64,000 nucleotides of DNA from Flavonifractor sp. An92 (GCF_002159175.1 NZ_NFGZ01000014.1:19020-83019), one strand, 5' to 3'. Shown: positions 25,418 through 34,139, counted from the first letter of the stretch. Numbers and translations: made by a program. The notes: generated by a model from the sequence alone, not told the origin.

Positions 25418-28300
25418 ATGTTAGCCATCAACATCGAAGACGTCATCTCCGTGTTGAATACCTGCAAGCCCTATCTCATCGGCTTTGGCGTGGTGGTGGT
25501 CCTGGCCATCATCGCCATGCTCGCCTGCGGCAAGCTCTCCCGCGGGCGCAAGTTCCTGATCCGGGGCGAGGCCGCCCTGGCCATCGTGCTGGCCCTGGCC
25601 GTCACCGTGAACCTCATCTGCTTCGGACCCATGAGCAGCCTCATCTCCCTGGCCATGGGCGACGGCTCCGTCACCGATGAGACCGCCGCTTCCGCCAACG
25701 AGCTGTGCCAGACCATCGCCGAGGAGGGCATCGTCCTGGTGAAGAACGAGGGCGCCCTGCCCCTGAGCAACACCAAGCTCAACGTGTTCGGCTGGTCCTC
25801 CACCAACCCGGTCTACGGCGGCACCGGCTCCGGCGGCCTGTCCGAGTCCTACCCCACCGTCTCCCTGCTGGAGGGCCTGAGCAACGCCGGCATCGAGTAC
25901 AACACCGCCATCTCCGACTTCTACACCGAATTCCGCGACAGCCGTCCCACCGTGGGCATGTGGGGCCAGGACTGGACCATCCCCGAGCCCACCATGGAGG
26001 AGTATGACGCCGCCGGCATCTTTGAGAATGCCAAGGAGTACTCCGACACCGCCCTTATCGTGATCTCCCGCTCCGGCGGCGAGGGCGCCGACCTGCCCAC
26101 CTCCTACGACGGCGAGGACACCTTTGAAGAGGGCGGCACCTGGGGCGCCTCCGGCGTGCGCCTGAGCTCCCAGGCCGACGACCTGGACGCCTCCAAGCAC
26201 TACCTGGAGCTCTCCAACCGCGAGATCGCCATGGTGGAGCGCGTCACCAGCGAGTTTGACAACGTCATCGTGGTCATCAACGCCGCCAACGCCATGGAGC
26301 TGGGCTGGCTGGACCAGTACGATTCCATCAAGGGCGCCCTGGTGATGGCCGGCCCCGGTCAGACCGGCTTCAACGCCCTGGGCGAGATCCTGATGGGCAA
26401 CGTCAACCCCTCCGCCAAGATGGTGGACACCTATGTCTACGACCTGACCGCCACCCCCACCTGGAACAACTTCGGCCACTTCGCCTATGACAACGTCAGC
26501 GAGTTCGAGATCGAAGGGGCCACTCCCACCTTCGTCAACTACAACGAGAGCATCTATGTGGGCTACAAGTTCTATGAGACTGCCGCAGCTGAGGGCCTCA
26601 TCGACTACGACGCCACCGTGCAGTACCCCTTCGGCTACGGCCTGAGCTACACCACCTTCACCCAGGAGATGGGCGCCATCTCCGAGAGCAACGGCACCAT
26701 CACCTTTGACGTCACCGTCACCAACACCGGCGACGTGGCCGGCAAGGACGTGGTCCAGGTCTACTACAACCCGCCCTACACCAACGGCGGCATCGAGAAG
26801 GCCAGCGCCAACCTCATCGCCTTCGACAAGACCGACCTCCTGGAGCCCGGAGCCTCCCAGACCCTGACCCTCTCCTTCAGCGTGGAGGACATGGCCTCCT
26901 ATGACACCTATGGCGCCGGCGCCTATGTGCTGGAAGCCGGTGACTATGTCATCTCCATCAACTCCGACTCCCACAACATCATCGACTCCCAGACCTACAC
27001 CGTGGACGAGACCGTGGTGTATGACGAAAACAACGCCCGTTCCACCGACGCCGTGGCGGCCACCAACCAGTTCGCCGCCGCCGAGGGCGATGTGACCTAC
27101 CTCAGCCGCGCCGACGGCTTCGCCAACTACGCCGAGGCCACCGCCGCCCCCGCCAGCCTCTCCATGAGCGACGAGGCCAAGGCCGCCTTCCTCAACAACA
27201 GCAACTACGATCCCAACAACTACAACAACGCCGACGACGTCATGCCCACCACCGGCGCCAAGAACGGCCTCACCCTGGCCGACCTGCGGGGCGTGGACTA
27301 CGACGATCCCCAGTGGGACTCCCTGCTGGACCAGATGACCGTGTCTGAGATGGACACCCTCATCGCCATCGGCGGCTATCAGACCAGCGCCATCAACAGC
27401 ATCGGCAAGGTGCAGACCATCGACTGCGACGGCCCTGCCTCCATCAACAACAACTTCACCGGCAAGGGCTCCATCGGCTTCCCCGCCGCCGTCATGATCG
27501 CCGCCACCTGGAACACCGACCTGGCCCATGACTTCGGCGAGCGCATCGGCAAGATGGCCGACGAGATGGGCGTGTCCGGCTGGTACGCCCCCGCCATGAA
27601 CACCCACCGCTCCGCGTTCGCCGGCCGTAACTTCGAGTACTACTCCGAGGACGGCCTGCTGGGCGGCAAGATGGCCGCCAACGCCATCCTGGGCGCCCAG
27701 GAGCACGGCGTGTACGCCTACATGAAGCACTTCGCCCTCAACGACCAGGAGACCAACCGCGATGTGATGCTCTGCACCTGGTCCAATGAGCAGGCCATCC
27801 GCGAGATCTACCTGAAGCCCTTCGAGATCGCCGTGAAGGAAGGCGGCTGCCAGGCGGTCATGTCCTCCTTCAACTACATCGGCGCCGTTTGGGCCGGCGC
27901 CTGCGACGAGCTGCTCAACAACGTCCTCCGGGATGAGTGGGGCTTCCGCGGCTTCGTGCTCACCGACTACTTCGGCAACACCACCTACATGGACGCCGAC
28001 CAGGCCATCCGGGGCGGCACCGACTGTATGCTGGTGGCCTACGACACTCCCACCAACCACGTTACTGACACCACCAGCGCCACTTCCGTCCTGGCCATGC
28101 GTCAGGCCTGTAAGAACATCCTGTACACCACCGTTAACTCCCGCGCCTACGCCGAGGAGAACCTGACCGGCGGCGGTCTGCAGGGCTGGCAGGTGGCCGC
28201 CATCGCCATCGACGTGGTGCTCGGCGCCGTCCTGGTGGCCGGCGCGGTGCTCATCGCCAAAAAGGCCAAGCAGAAGGACGACACCTCCGCTCAGGTGTAA
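25418..28300 (+). CDS. Membrane-anchored glycoside hydrolase family 3 protein with permuted domains
   Basis: 960 aa, probable beta-glycosidase. Two N-terminal membrane segments (about 17-36 and 47-68) and a C-terminal one (about 928-950) anchor it. The domain order is reversed compared with standard GH3: the C-terminal alpha/beta-sandwich comes first (about 80-400), then an FN3-like domain (about 425-510), then the catalytic barrel (about 620-900) with KHFALNDQE and the predicted nucleophile Asp850 in VLTDYFG. AGGAGGAG precedes the ATG; an in-frame TTG 7 codons earlier is less likely. A second GH3 gene follows. Confidence 0.92.
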   Translation: MLAINIEDVISVLNTCKPYLIGFGVVVVLAIIAMLACGKLSRGRKFLIRGEAALAIVLALAVTVNLICFGPMSSLISLAMGDGSVTDETAASANELCQTIAEEGIVLVKNEGALPLSNTKLNVFGWSSTNPVYGGTGSGGLSESYPTVSLLEGLSNAGIEYNTAISDFYTEFRDSRPTVGMWGQDWTIPEPTMEEYDAAGIFENAKEYSDTALIVISRSGGEGADLPTSYDGEDTFEEGGTWGASGVRLSSQADDLDASKHYLELSNREIAMVERVTSEFDNVIVVINAANAMELGWLDQYDSIKGALVMAGPGQTGFNALGEILMGNVNPSAKMVDTYVYDLTATPTWNNFGHFAYDNVSEFEIEGATPTFVNYNESIYVGYKFYETAAAEGLIDYDATVQYPFGYGLSYTTFTQEMGAISESNGTITFDVTVTNTGDVAGKDVVQVYYNPPYTNGGIEKASANLIAFDKTDLLEPGASQTLTLSFSVEDMASYDTYGAGAYVLEAGDYVISINSDSHNIIDSQTYTVDETVVYDENNARSTDAVAATNQFAAAEGDVTYLSRADGFANYAEATAAPASLSMSDEAKAAFLNNSNYDPNNYNNADDVMPTTGAKNGLTLADLRGVDYDDPQWDSLLDQMTVSEMDTLIAIGGYQTSAINSIGKVQTIDCDGPASINNNFTGKGSIGFPAAVMIAATWNTDLAHDFGERIGKMADEMGVSGWYAPAMNTHRSAFAGRNFEYYSEDGLLGGKMAANAILGAQEHGVYAYMKHFALNDQETNRDVMLCTWSNEQAIREIYLKPFEIAVKEGGCQAVMSSFNYIGAVWAGACDELLNNVLRDEWGFRGFVLTDYFGNTTYMDADQAIRGGTDCMLVAYDTPTNHVTDTTSATSVLAMRQACKNILYTTVNSRAYAEENLTGGGLQGWQVAAIAIDVVLGAVLVAGAVLIAKKAKQKDDTSAQV

Positions 28301-28312
28301 TCCCTCTCCGGT

Positions 28313-28340
28313 GACGGTCCCCGGTCCGCCGGGGACCGTC
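28313..28340 (+). other. GC-rich hairpin between the two GH3 genes
   Basis: GACGGTCCCCGG and its exact complement are separated by TCCG. No T-run follows, so it is more likely a transcript-stabilising or attenuating hairpin than a terminator. Confidence 0.5.
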
Positions 28341-28367
28341 CCTTCCGTATGTGAAAGGAGCTTTGCT

Positions 28368-30800
28368 GTGAAACACCAGGATATTTTGGATCGGCTGACG
28401 CTGGAGCAGAAGGTGGCGCTTCTCTCCGGCCGGGACGTGTGGAGCACCTATCCCTTTGCTCAGGCGGGAGTGCCCAGCATGTTCCTCTCCGACGGCCCCC
28501 ACGGCGTGCGCAAGCAGGCGGGGGCGGGGGACCACCTGGGCCTGAACGCCAGTCTCCCCGCCACCTGCTTCCCCACCGCCGCCGGCATCGCCAACAGCTG
28601 GGACCCGGAGCTGGCCCGTCAGGCCGGCCGGGTCATCGGCAGCGAGGCCGCCGCCCTCCAGGTCAATGTCCTGCTGGGCCCCGGCCTGAACACCAAGCGC
28701 AGCCCTCTGGGCGGGCGCAATTTCGAGTACTACTCGGAGGACCCCTATCTGGCGGGCAAGCTGGCCGCCGCCTTCATCCAGGGCGTGCAGGAGAACGGCA
28801 TCTCCGCCTGTCCCAAGCACTTTGCCGCCAACTCCCAGGAGCTGCTGCGCATGACCAGCGACAGCGTGGTGGATGAGCGGGCCCTGCGGGAGCTGTACCT
28901 GACCAATTTTGAGATCGCCGTGAAGGAGGGCCATCCCAAGGCCATCATGTCCTCCTACAATAAAATCAACGGTACCTACGCCAACGAGGACAAGACCCTC
29001 CTCACCGACATCCTCCGGGAGGAGTGGGGCTTTGACGGTATGGTGGTCACCGACTGGGGCGGCTGCAACGTCCAGAGCGCCGGCATCCGGGCCGGAAGTA
29101 ATCTGGAGATGCCCGGCACCGTGGGCGACAGCGACCGGGAGGTGCTCGCCGCCCTCAAGGAGGGCCGCCTCACCCAGGCGGAGGTGGACCAGCGGGTGGA
29201 CGAGCTGCTGGACGTGATCCTTTCCACCCACGCCGCCACCGCCGGCGGACGGCGGGACTTCGACCAGGAGGCCCACCACGCCGCCGCCCGGACTACCGCC
29301 GCCCAGACCGCCGTGCTGCTGAAGAATCAGGACGGCATCCTCCCCCTGGCCGCCGGGACCCGGGTGGCTGTCATCGGCGACATGGCCCTGGAGCCCCGCT
29401 ATCAGGGGGCCGGTTCCTCCCTGGTGAATCCCACCAAGCTGGACAAGCCCCTGGACTGCCTGACCGAGAGCGGCCTGAGCGTGGTGGGCCACGCCCGGGG
29501 CTACCTGCGCAGCGGCAAGGCCGACCCCGAGCTGGAGCAGGCTGCGGTGCAGCTGGCCAAGCAGGCCGACGTGGTGCTCCTCTACCTGGGTCTCCCCGAG
29601 GTCTTTGAGAGCGAGGGCATGGACCGCGCCCATATGGCCCTGCCCGAGAACCAGAACCGCCTGATGGCGGCCGTTGCCGCAGTCAACCCAAAGGTGGTGG
29701 TGGTGCTCTCCGGCGGCTCGCCGGTGGAGCTGCCCTGGTACGACCAGGCCGCCGCCATTCTCCACGGCTACCTGGGCGGCCAGGCCGGAGCCGGAGCCAT
29801 GGCCGACCTCCTCACCGGAAAGGTGAATCCCTCCGGCAAGCTGGCCGAGACCTACCCCCTCACCCTGGCGGACACGCCCTGTTACAAGTGGTTCCCCGGG
29901 CGGGAGCGCACCGCCGAGTACCGGGAGTCCATCTTCGTGGGCTACCGCTACTACCTCACCGCCCACAAGCCGGTGCGCTTCCCCTTCGGCTTCGGCCTGA
30001 GCTACACCACCTTCGCCTACTCCGACCTGGAGGCCACCGCGGAGGGAGTCACCTTCACCCTCACCAACACCGGCGACCGCGCCGGCGCGGAGGTGGCCCA
30101 GCTCTACGTCTCCCGGCCGGAGAGCCAGATCTTCCGCCCCCTGCGGGAGCTCAAGGGCTTTACCAAGGTCTCCCTGGAGCCCGGGGAGAGCCGCCGGGTG
30201 ACCATCCCCCTGGACGACAAGGCATTCCGCTACTTCAACGTCAAGACCGGACGCTGGGAGGTGGAGGGGGGCGCTTACCTCCTCCAGGTGGGCGCCAGCG
30301 CGGAGGACACCCGCCTTACTGCCACGGTAGAGCAGGCGGGGACCGGCGCGCCCGTCCCCTACGAGCGGGAGAAGCTGGCCTGCTACTACGACGCCCAGGT
30401 GGAGAACGTGCCCGACGGGACATTTGCCGCCCTGCTGGGCCGCCCCATCCCCGCCGCTCACTGGGACTCCGGCGCGCCCCTGGGGGAGAACGACAGCCTC
30501 TCCCAGATGGTGTACGCCAAAAGCGGCCTGGCCCGCTTTGCCGCCAAGCGGCTGGAGGCCATGCAGCACAAGAGCGAGGAGAAGGGCACCCCCGACCTCA
30601 ACCTGCTCTTCATCCGCAACATGCCCTTCCGGGGCCTGGCCAAGATGACCAACGGCATGGTCACCACCGCCATGGCCGACTCCATCCGGGACATGGCCAA
30701 CGGCCATTTCTTCCGGGGCCTGGGCGGCGTGATCGGGGGCTATTTCTCCAACCAGAAGGAAATCAAACGCAGAAAGGAGCGCCTGCAGTCCCATGATTGA
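28368..30800 (+). CDS. Glycoside hydrolase family 3 (beta-glucosidase-like)
   Basis: 810-aa cytoplasmic glycosidase with the normal GH3 order: catalytic barrel (about 10-270; FLSDGPHGVRKQ, nucleophile Asp229 in VVTDWGG), alpha/beta-sandwich (about 310-560) and FN3-like domain (about 575-650). A C-terminal extension of about 120 residues follows. No signal peptide is visible. The start is the GTG with AAAGGAGC 7 nt upstream; an earlier in-frame ATG lies inside the intergenic hairpin. It probably finishes hydrolysis of sugars trimmed by the membrane-bound paralogue (inference). Confidence 0.93.
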   Translation: MKHQDILDRLTLEQKVALLSGRDVWSTYPFAQAGVPSMFLSDGPHGVRKQAGAGDHLGLNASLPATCFPTAAGIANSWDPELARQAGRVIGSEAAALQVNVLLGPGLNTKRSPLGGRNFEYYSEDPYLAGKLAAAFIQGVQENGISACPKHFAANSQELLRMTSDSVVDERALRELYLTNFEIAVKEGHPKAIMSSYNKINGTYANEDKTLLTDILREEWGFDGMVVTDWGGCNVQSAGIRAGSNLEMPGTVGDSDREVLAALKEGRLTQAEVDQRVDELLDVILSTHAATAGGRRDFDQEAHHAAARTTAAQTAVLLKNQDGILPLAAGTRVAVIGDMALEPRYQGAGSSLVNPTKLDKPLDCLTESGLSVVGHARGYLRSGKADPELEQAAVQLAKQADVVLLYLGLPEVFESEGMDRAHMALPENQNRLMAAVAAVNPKVVVVLSGGSPVELPWYDQAAAILHGYLGGQAGAGAMADLLTGKVNPSGKLAETYPLTLADTPCYKWFPGRERTAEYRESIFVGYRYYLTAHKPVRFPFGFGLSYTTFAYSDLEATAEGVTFTLTNTGDRAGAEVAQLYVSRPESQIFRPLRELKGFTKVSLEPGESRRVTIPLDDKAFRYFNVKTGRWEVEGGAYLLQVGASAEDTRLTATVEQAGTGAPVPYEREKLACYYDAQVENVPDGTFAALLGRPIPAAHWDSGAPLGENDSLSQMVYAKSGLARFAAKRLEAMQHKSEEKGTPDLNLLFIRNMPFRGLAKMTNGMVTTAMADSIRDMANGHFFRGLGGVIGGYFSNQKEIKRRKERLQSHD

Positions 30801-31284
30801 GCATGTGAAAGCGTGGAAGCGCGCACACCCTGACCTGTGGGAGTTCATCCTCTTCAACATTCTCTCCAACTGCGCCACCGTCACCAATTTCGTGGTGCTC
30901 TGGCTCACCACCGGGATCTGCTTCGCCCACCTGACGCAGCCCTTCCGCTGGTTCATCTTTGACTACACCGCCCCCGGCTCCGGCGGGCTGGGCGGCTTCC
31001 TGGGCTTCCTGGTGGCCTACATCTGCGCCCAGATCGTCAACTACATCGTCCAGCGCAAGCTGGTGTTCGGCGCCACGGTGGACATCTCCAAGACCATCGG
31101 CTGGTACATCCTCACCGTCACGGTGGCGGGCATCATCAGCGTGGCTCTGCCCGGGTACATCACCCCTGTGCTCAGTCAGTATGTGGGCTCCTTCGCCGCC
31201 ACGGTGGCCAATGTCATCAACATCATCCTCCAGGTGGTCATCAACTACCCCATGATGAAGTTCGTCATTATGAAGAAGGACTGA
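30793..31284 (+). CDS. GtrA-like small membrane protein
   Basis: 163 aa with four predicted membrane segments (about 17-42, 66-90, 99-120 and 130-150) and the family feel of FILFNILSNCATVTNF near the start and NYIVQRKLVFG in the middle. GtrA proteins are thought to help move lipid-linked sugars across the membrane. Its ATG overlaps the end of the GH3 gene, so the two are coupled. Confidence 0.85.
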   Translation: MIEHVKAWKRAHPDLWEFILFNILSNCATVTNFVVLWLTTGICFAHLTQPFRWFIFDYTAPGSGGLGGFLGFLVAYICAQIVNYIVQRKLVFGATVDISKTIGWYILTVTVAGIISVALPGYITPVLSQYVGSFAATVANVINIILQVVINYPMMKFVIMKKD

Positions 31285-31310
31285 GGTCTGCCCCTGCCGT
31301 AGAGAACAGG

Positions 31311-31346
31311 CGAGAGGCTCCCCGGACGGGGGGCCTCTCGTTTTTT
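31311..31346 (+). terminator. Terminator after the GH3-gtrA operon
   Basis: CGAGAGGCTCCCCG pairs with GGGGGGCCTCTCG, followed by TTTTTT. Confidence 0.9.
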
Positions 31347-31370
31347 ATTGGTAGCGGAAGTGGGAGCACC

Positions 31371-31424
31371 TGTGGTATGCTGAGGTATGCTGAGGTATGC
31401 TGAGGTATGCTGAGGTATGCTGAG
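31371..31424 (+). repeat. Tandem 10-bp repeat upstream of glycerate kinase
   Basis: Four exact TGAGGTATGC units in a row, preceded by one variant (TGTGGTATGC) and followed by a partial unit. The array is in the leader region of the glycerate kinase gene. Copy number could vary by slippage. Confidence 0.9.
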
Positions 31425-31480
31425 AGAAAGCGGGATCATTCGATCACACCCGCCCCAGGGGCGGAAAAGGAGCGCGGCAT

Positions 31481-32614
31481 ATGAAGAAGATTTTGCTGGT
31501 ACCCGACTCCTTCAAGGGGACCATGTCCTCCCGGGAGATCTGCGACATCATGGCCGAGGAGATCCAGAAGGTGTGGCCCAAGGCCCTGGTGATCTCCATC
31601 CCCGTGGCCGACGGGGGCGAGGGGAGCGTGGACGCGTTCCTCTTCTCCGTGGGGGGTGAAAAGTGCTTTGTCCCCTGCAAGGGCCCCTATCTGGAGGATA
31701 TGGAGGGCTTTTACGGCCGCCTGAGCGACGGAACCGCAGTGGTGGAGATGGCGGCCGCGGCGGGCCTTCCCCTGGTGGGGGATCGGCTGAACGCCGGACA
31801 GACCAGCACCTACGGCGTGGGTCAGCTCATCCGCGCCGCCGCCCAGAAGGGCGCCCGGCGGATCATCGTGGGCCTGGGGGGCAGCGCCACCAACGACGGC
31901 GGCTGCGGCGCGGCCGCGGCCCTGGGCGTGCGCTTCCTGGACCAGAACGGGGAGGCCTACATCCCCACCGGCGACACTCTGGACCGGCTGGAGCGCATCG
32001 ACCTGTCCGGGCTGGACCCCATCCTCCGGGATGTGCAGCTGGTGACCATGTGCGATATTGACAACCCCCTCTGCGGCCCCACCGGCGCCAGCGCCGTGTT
32101 CGGCCCCCAGAAGGGCGCCACCCCGGAGCAGGTGCCGGTGCTGGACCGGAACCTCAGCCACCTGGCTGACGTGACGGCCAAGGCCATTGGCGAGGACCTG
32201 CGGGACCTGCCCGGCGCGGGCGCCGCCGGCGGCATGGGCTTTGGGATGCGGGCTCTGCTGGGGAGTCGGATGCAGATGGGCATTGAGACGGTGCTGGACA
32301 CGGTGGGCTTCGACCGCCTTCTGGACGGCACCGACCTGGTCCTCACCGGCGAGGGCAAGATGGACACCCAGAGCCTGCGGGGCAAGGTGGTCATCGGCGT
32401 GGCCCGCCGGGCGGCTCAGAAGAATGTGCCGGTGGTGGCCGTGGTGGGCGACATCGGCGACGGCGTGGAGGAGGCCTACGACCTGGGGGTCTCGGCCATT
32501 TTCAGCACCAACCGTGTGGCGGTGCCCTTCTCCGAGGCCAAGCCCCGCAGCCGCTCCGACATGCGCCTGACGGTGCAGAACCTGGTGCGCTTCCTCAAAC
32601 GGATGGGTCTTTAA
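31481..32614 (+). CDS. Glycerate kinase (GarK/GlxK family)
   Basis: 377-aa type II glycerate kinase, forming 2- or 3-phosphoglycerate from D-glycerate and ATP. Family blocks: LVPDSFKGTMSS (about 5-16), PVADGGEGSVDAF, GLGGSATNDGGCG (about 129-141), GAAGGMGFG and TGEGKMDTQSLRGK. It stands alone with its own leader and double terminator. Confidence 0.95.
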   Translation: MKKILLVPDSFKGTMSSREICDIMAEEIQKVWPKALVISIPVADGGEGSVDAFLFSVGGEKCFVPCKGPYLEDMEGFYGRLSDGTAVVEMAAAAGLPLVGDRLNAGQTSTYGVGQLIRAAAQKGARRIIVGLGGSATNDGGCGAAAALGVRFLDQNGEAYIPTGDTLDRLERIDLSGLDPILRDVQLVTMCDIDNPLCGPTGASAVFGPQKGATPEQVPVLDRNLSHLADVTAKAIGEDLRDLPGAGAAGGMGFGMRALLGSRMQMGIETVLDTVGFDRLLDGTDLVLTGEGKMDTQSLRGKVVIGVARRAAQKNVPVVAVVGDIGDGVEEAYDLGVSAIFSTNRVAVPFSEAKPRSRSDMRLTVQNLVRFLKRMGL

Positions 32615-32635
32615 AAGAATACACTCGAACTCAGA

Positions 32636-32673
32636 AAAACCGCCCCGGTCCATTTGGACCGGGGCGGTTTTTT
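32636..32673. terminator. First of two tandem terminators after glycerate kinase
   Basis: AAAACCGCCCCGGTCC and its complement around ATTT, then TTTTTT. Perfect 16-bp stem. Confidence 0.95.
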
Positions 32674-32693
32674 AGTTCTGCCAAATGAAAACA

Positions 32694-32729
32694 AAAAAGT
32701 CCCTGGACCGACTGGTCCAGGGACTTTTT
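32694..32729. terminator. Second tandem terminator
   Basis: AAAAAGTCCCTGGACC and its complement around GACT, ending in TTTTT. Two strong terminators back to back insulate the CRISPR-type locus from read-through. Confidence 0.95.
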
Positions 32730-32766
32730 GCGCGGATATAAGAAATTTTGAAAAAACGAAAAGAAG

Positions 32767-32795
32767 CCCTGAATTCCGCGGCGGGACCGGCGAGG
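32767..32795 (+). promoter_or_regulatory. Promoter-like element C of the RAMP locus (distal copy)
   Basis: CCCTGAAT, 14 nt, GGCGAGG. It matches the pattern CCCTGAAY-N14-GRCGAGR seen in two other places in this locus. The TGAAY/CGAG layout resembles ECF-type sigma promoters. Confidence 0.5.
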
Positions 32796-32831
32796 TATAG
32801 ACAGAGCGGAACAAAAAAATTCCGACCGCAG

Positions 32832-32860
32832 CCCTGAACAAGCAAAACGGGCAGACGAGA
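32832..32860 (+). promoter_or_regulatory. Promoter-like element A of the RAMP locus, upstream of the VWA gene
   Basis: CCCTGAAC, 14 nt, GACGAGA, about 37 nt before the VWA start codon. Same pattern and spacing as elements B and C. Confidence 0.55.
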
Positions 32861-32896
32861 AGAACACAGAGACAAGCAGAAAGGAGCACGATACCA

Positions 32897-33601
32897 ATGA
32901 ACTACAATACCATGCTGACGAATCTCAAGGATCTGGTGGACAACCCCACGCCCCGCATTCCGGTGGCCCTGTGCCTGGATGTGAGCGGGTCCATGTTCGG
33001 CAAGCCCATGGAGGAACTCAACACCGGCGTGACCCGGTATCTGGAGGAGGTGCGGAAGGACGAGCTGGCCCTCAGCTCGGCGGAGACCGCGCTGGTGACC
33101 TTCGGGGACACCGCCCAGCGCATCGCGGACTTCGATACGGCCGACCGCCTCCGGCCCCCCGTGCTGGAGGCCGATGGCATCACCGACATGGGGGCGGGGC
33201 TCGCGCTGGCGCTGGACCTGCTGGAGCAGCGGAAGAAGGCCTATCAGAGTGCCGGCGTGGACTACTACCAGCCCATCCTGGTGGTGATGAGCGACGGCGC
33301 CCCCAACGGAGACCCCCGGGTGCTGAAGGCGGCGGTGGTGCGCATCCAGGAGCAGCTGGACCGGCGGAAGCTGACGGTGGTGGCGGTGGGGCTCGGCCCC
33401 GACGCCGACCTGGAGATGCTGAGCCGCCTGAGCCGGCGGCAGGCGGTGCGCCTGAGCGGGACGCGGTTCCGGGAGTTCTTCCTCTGGCTGAGCCGCAGCG
33501 TGGCCAGCGTGTCGGCCACCCTGCCGGGGGAGGAAACGTCGCTGAACCTGGAGGCCCTCCAGGCCCTGTCGGCGGAGCCCTGGCCGGAGGATATCCTGTA
33601 A
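32897..33601 (+). CDS. von Willebrand factor A domain protein (TerY-like)
   Basis: 234-aa cytoplasmic VWA protein. The MIDAS metal site is formed by DVSGSM (about 24-29), the Thr of DGITDMGAGL (about 93-102) and the Asp of MSDGAPNGDP (about 132-141). Such modules mediate Mg-dependent protein-protein contacts, as in tellurite-resistance and phosphorylation clusters. It has no partner kinase or AAA protein nearby. It shares the conserved CCCTGAAY/GRCGAGR upstream pattern with the cas operon, which is the main argument that it belongs to this locus. AAAGGAG precedes the ATG. Confidence 0.9.
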   Translation: MNYNTMLTNLKDLVDNPTPRIPVALCLDVSGSMFGKPMEELNTGVTRYLEEVRKDELALSSAETALVTFGDTAQRIADFDTADRLRPPVLEADGITDMGAGLALALDLLEQRKKAYQSAGVDYYQPILVVMSDGAPNGDPRVLKAAVVRIQEQLDRRKLTVVAVGLGPDADLEMLSRLSRRQAVRLSGTRFREFFLWLSRSVASVSATLPGEETSLNLEALQALSAEPWPEDIL

Positions 33602-33624
33602 AACCAGTCTTCGGGCTGAAAAAA

Positions 33625-33652
33625 GCCCAGCCGCACGGTGGTGCGGCTGGGC
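33625..33652. terminator. Strong hairpin after the VWA gene, with the T-run on the minus strand
   Basis: GCCCAGCCGCAC and its complement around GGTG. It is preceded by AAAAAA on the plus strand, so the poly-U would follow the stem only in leftward transcripts. No leftward gene ends here. Confidence 0.6.
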
Positions 33653-33733
33653 GGGGTGTCCCTGTGAGGGGTTTCTTATTTATAAGGTGTCCGGAGAAGG
33701 AAATGACAAGGAGAAAGGACAGGTGATTTTCAT

Positions 33734-34105
33734 ATGAAGCGAGTGCTTTGGATTTCCCGTCACCAGATGACTGCGGAGCAGCGGTCAGACCTGGAGCGGG
33801 TGATAGGGGAGGCGGTGGAACTGCATCCCTGGACCGAGACGGTGGAGGACCTGGCGGACCTGCGCCCCGAGGTGGAGCGGGCCGACGCGGTGGCGGCGGT
33901 GCTGCCGGTGGAGCTGCTGGCGGAGCTGGTCCGTCTGGCAGGGAAGCGTCCAGTGTTCCAGACGGCGGCGGTGCGCACCCCCACCGGGCGCTTCCACACC
34001 CTGCCGGACGGCAGAAGAGAGCCGGAGTTTGCCTTTGCCCACGGCGGCTGGCAGCAGATCCTCCGGCTGGAACTGGAGGTGAAACATCTTTCGAAAAAAA
34101 GTTGA
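33734..34105 (+). CDS. Small protein of unknown function (123 aa) in the CRISPR-type locus
   Basis: I do not recognise the family. It starts MKRVLWISRHQMTAEQ, a Rossmann-like first strand and loop also seen in some small CRISPR-associated proteins, followed by alternating strands and helices (AVAAVLPVELLAELVRLAG at about 53-71) and a late GRREPEFAFAHGGWQQ. It has no membrane segment or signal peptide. It lies between the VWA gene and promoter-like element B, with no strong plus-strand terminator before it, so it may be transcribed with the VWA gene. Confidence 0.75.
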   Translation: MKRVLWISRHQMTAEQRSDLERVIGEAVELHPWTETVEDLADLRPEVERADAVAAVLPVELLAELVRLAGKRPVFQTAAVRTPTGRFHTLPDGRREPEFAFAHGGWQQILRLELEVKHLSKKS

Positions 34106-34110
34106 GTCAT

Positions 34111-34139
34111 CCCTGAACTCTCCCCGCGAGCCGACGAGA
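34111..34139 (+). promoter_or_regulatory. Promoter-like element B, upstream of the cas operon
   Basis: CCCTGAAC, 14 nt, GACGAGA, about 66 nt before the first cas-operon gene. The sequence after the second block (GAGACAGAAGGAAC) also resembles that after element C (AGACAGAGCGGAAC). Confidence 0.55.

Noticed and set aside
25421..28447. 1008-codon minus-strand open frame under the first GH3 gene
   Set aside because: Same shadow effect; composition is Gly/Val/His-rich and no ribosome site or family motif is present.
32767..32860. The CCCTGAAY/GRCGAGR elements as CRISPR repeats (65-nt spacing of the first two is close to the array period)
   Set aside because: They lack the CCCC/GGGG hairpin and differ from the repeats after cas6; the third copy is 1.3 kb away at an operon start, so a promoter explains all three better.
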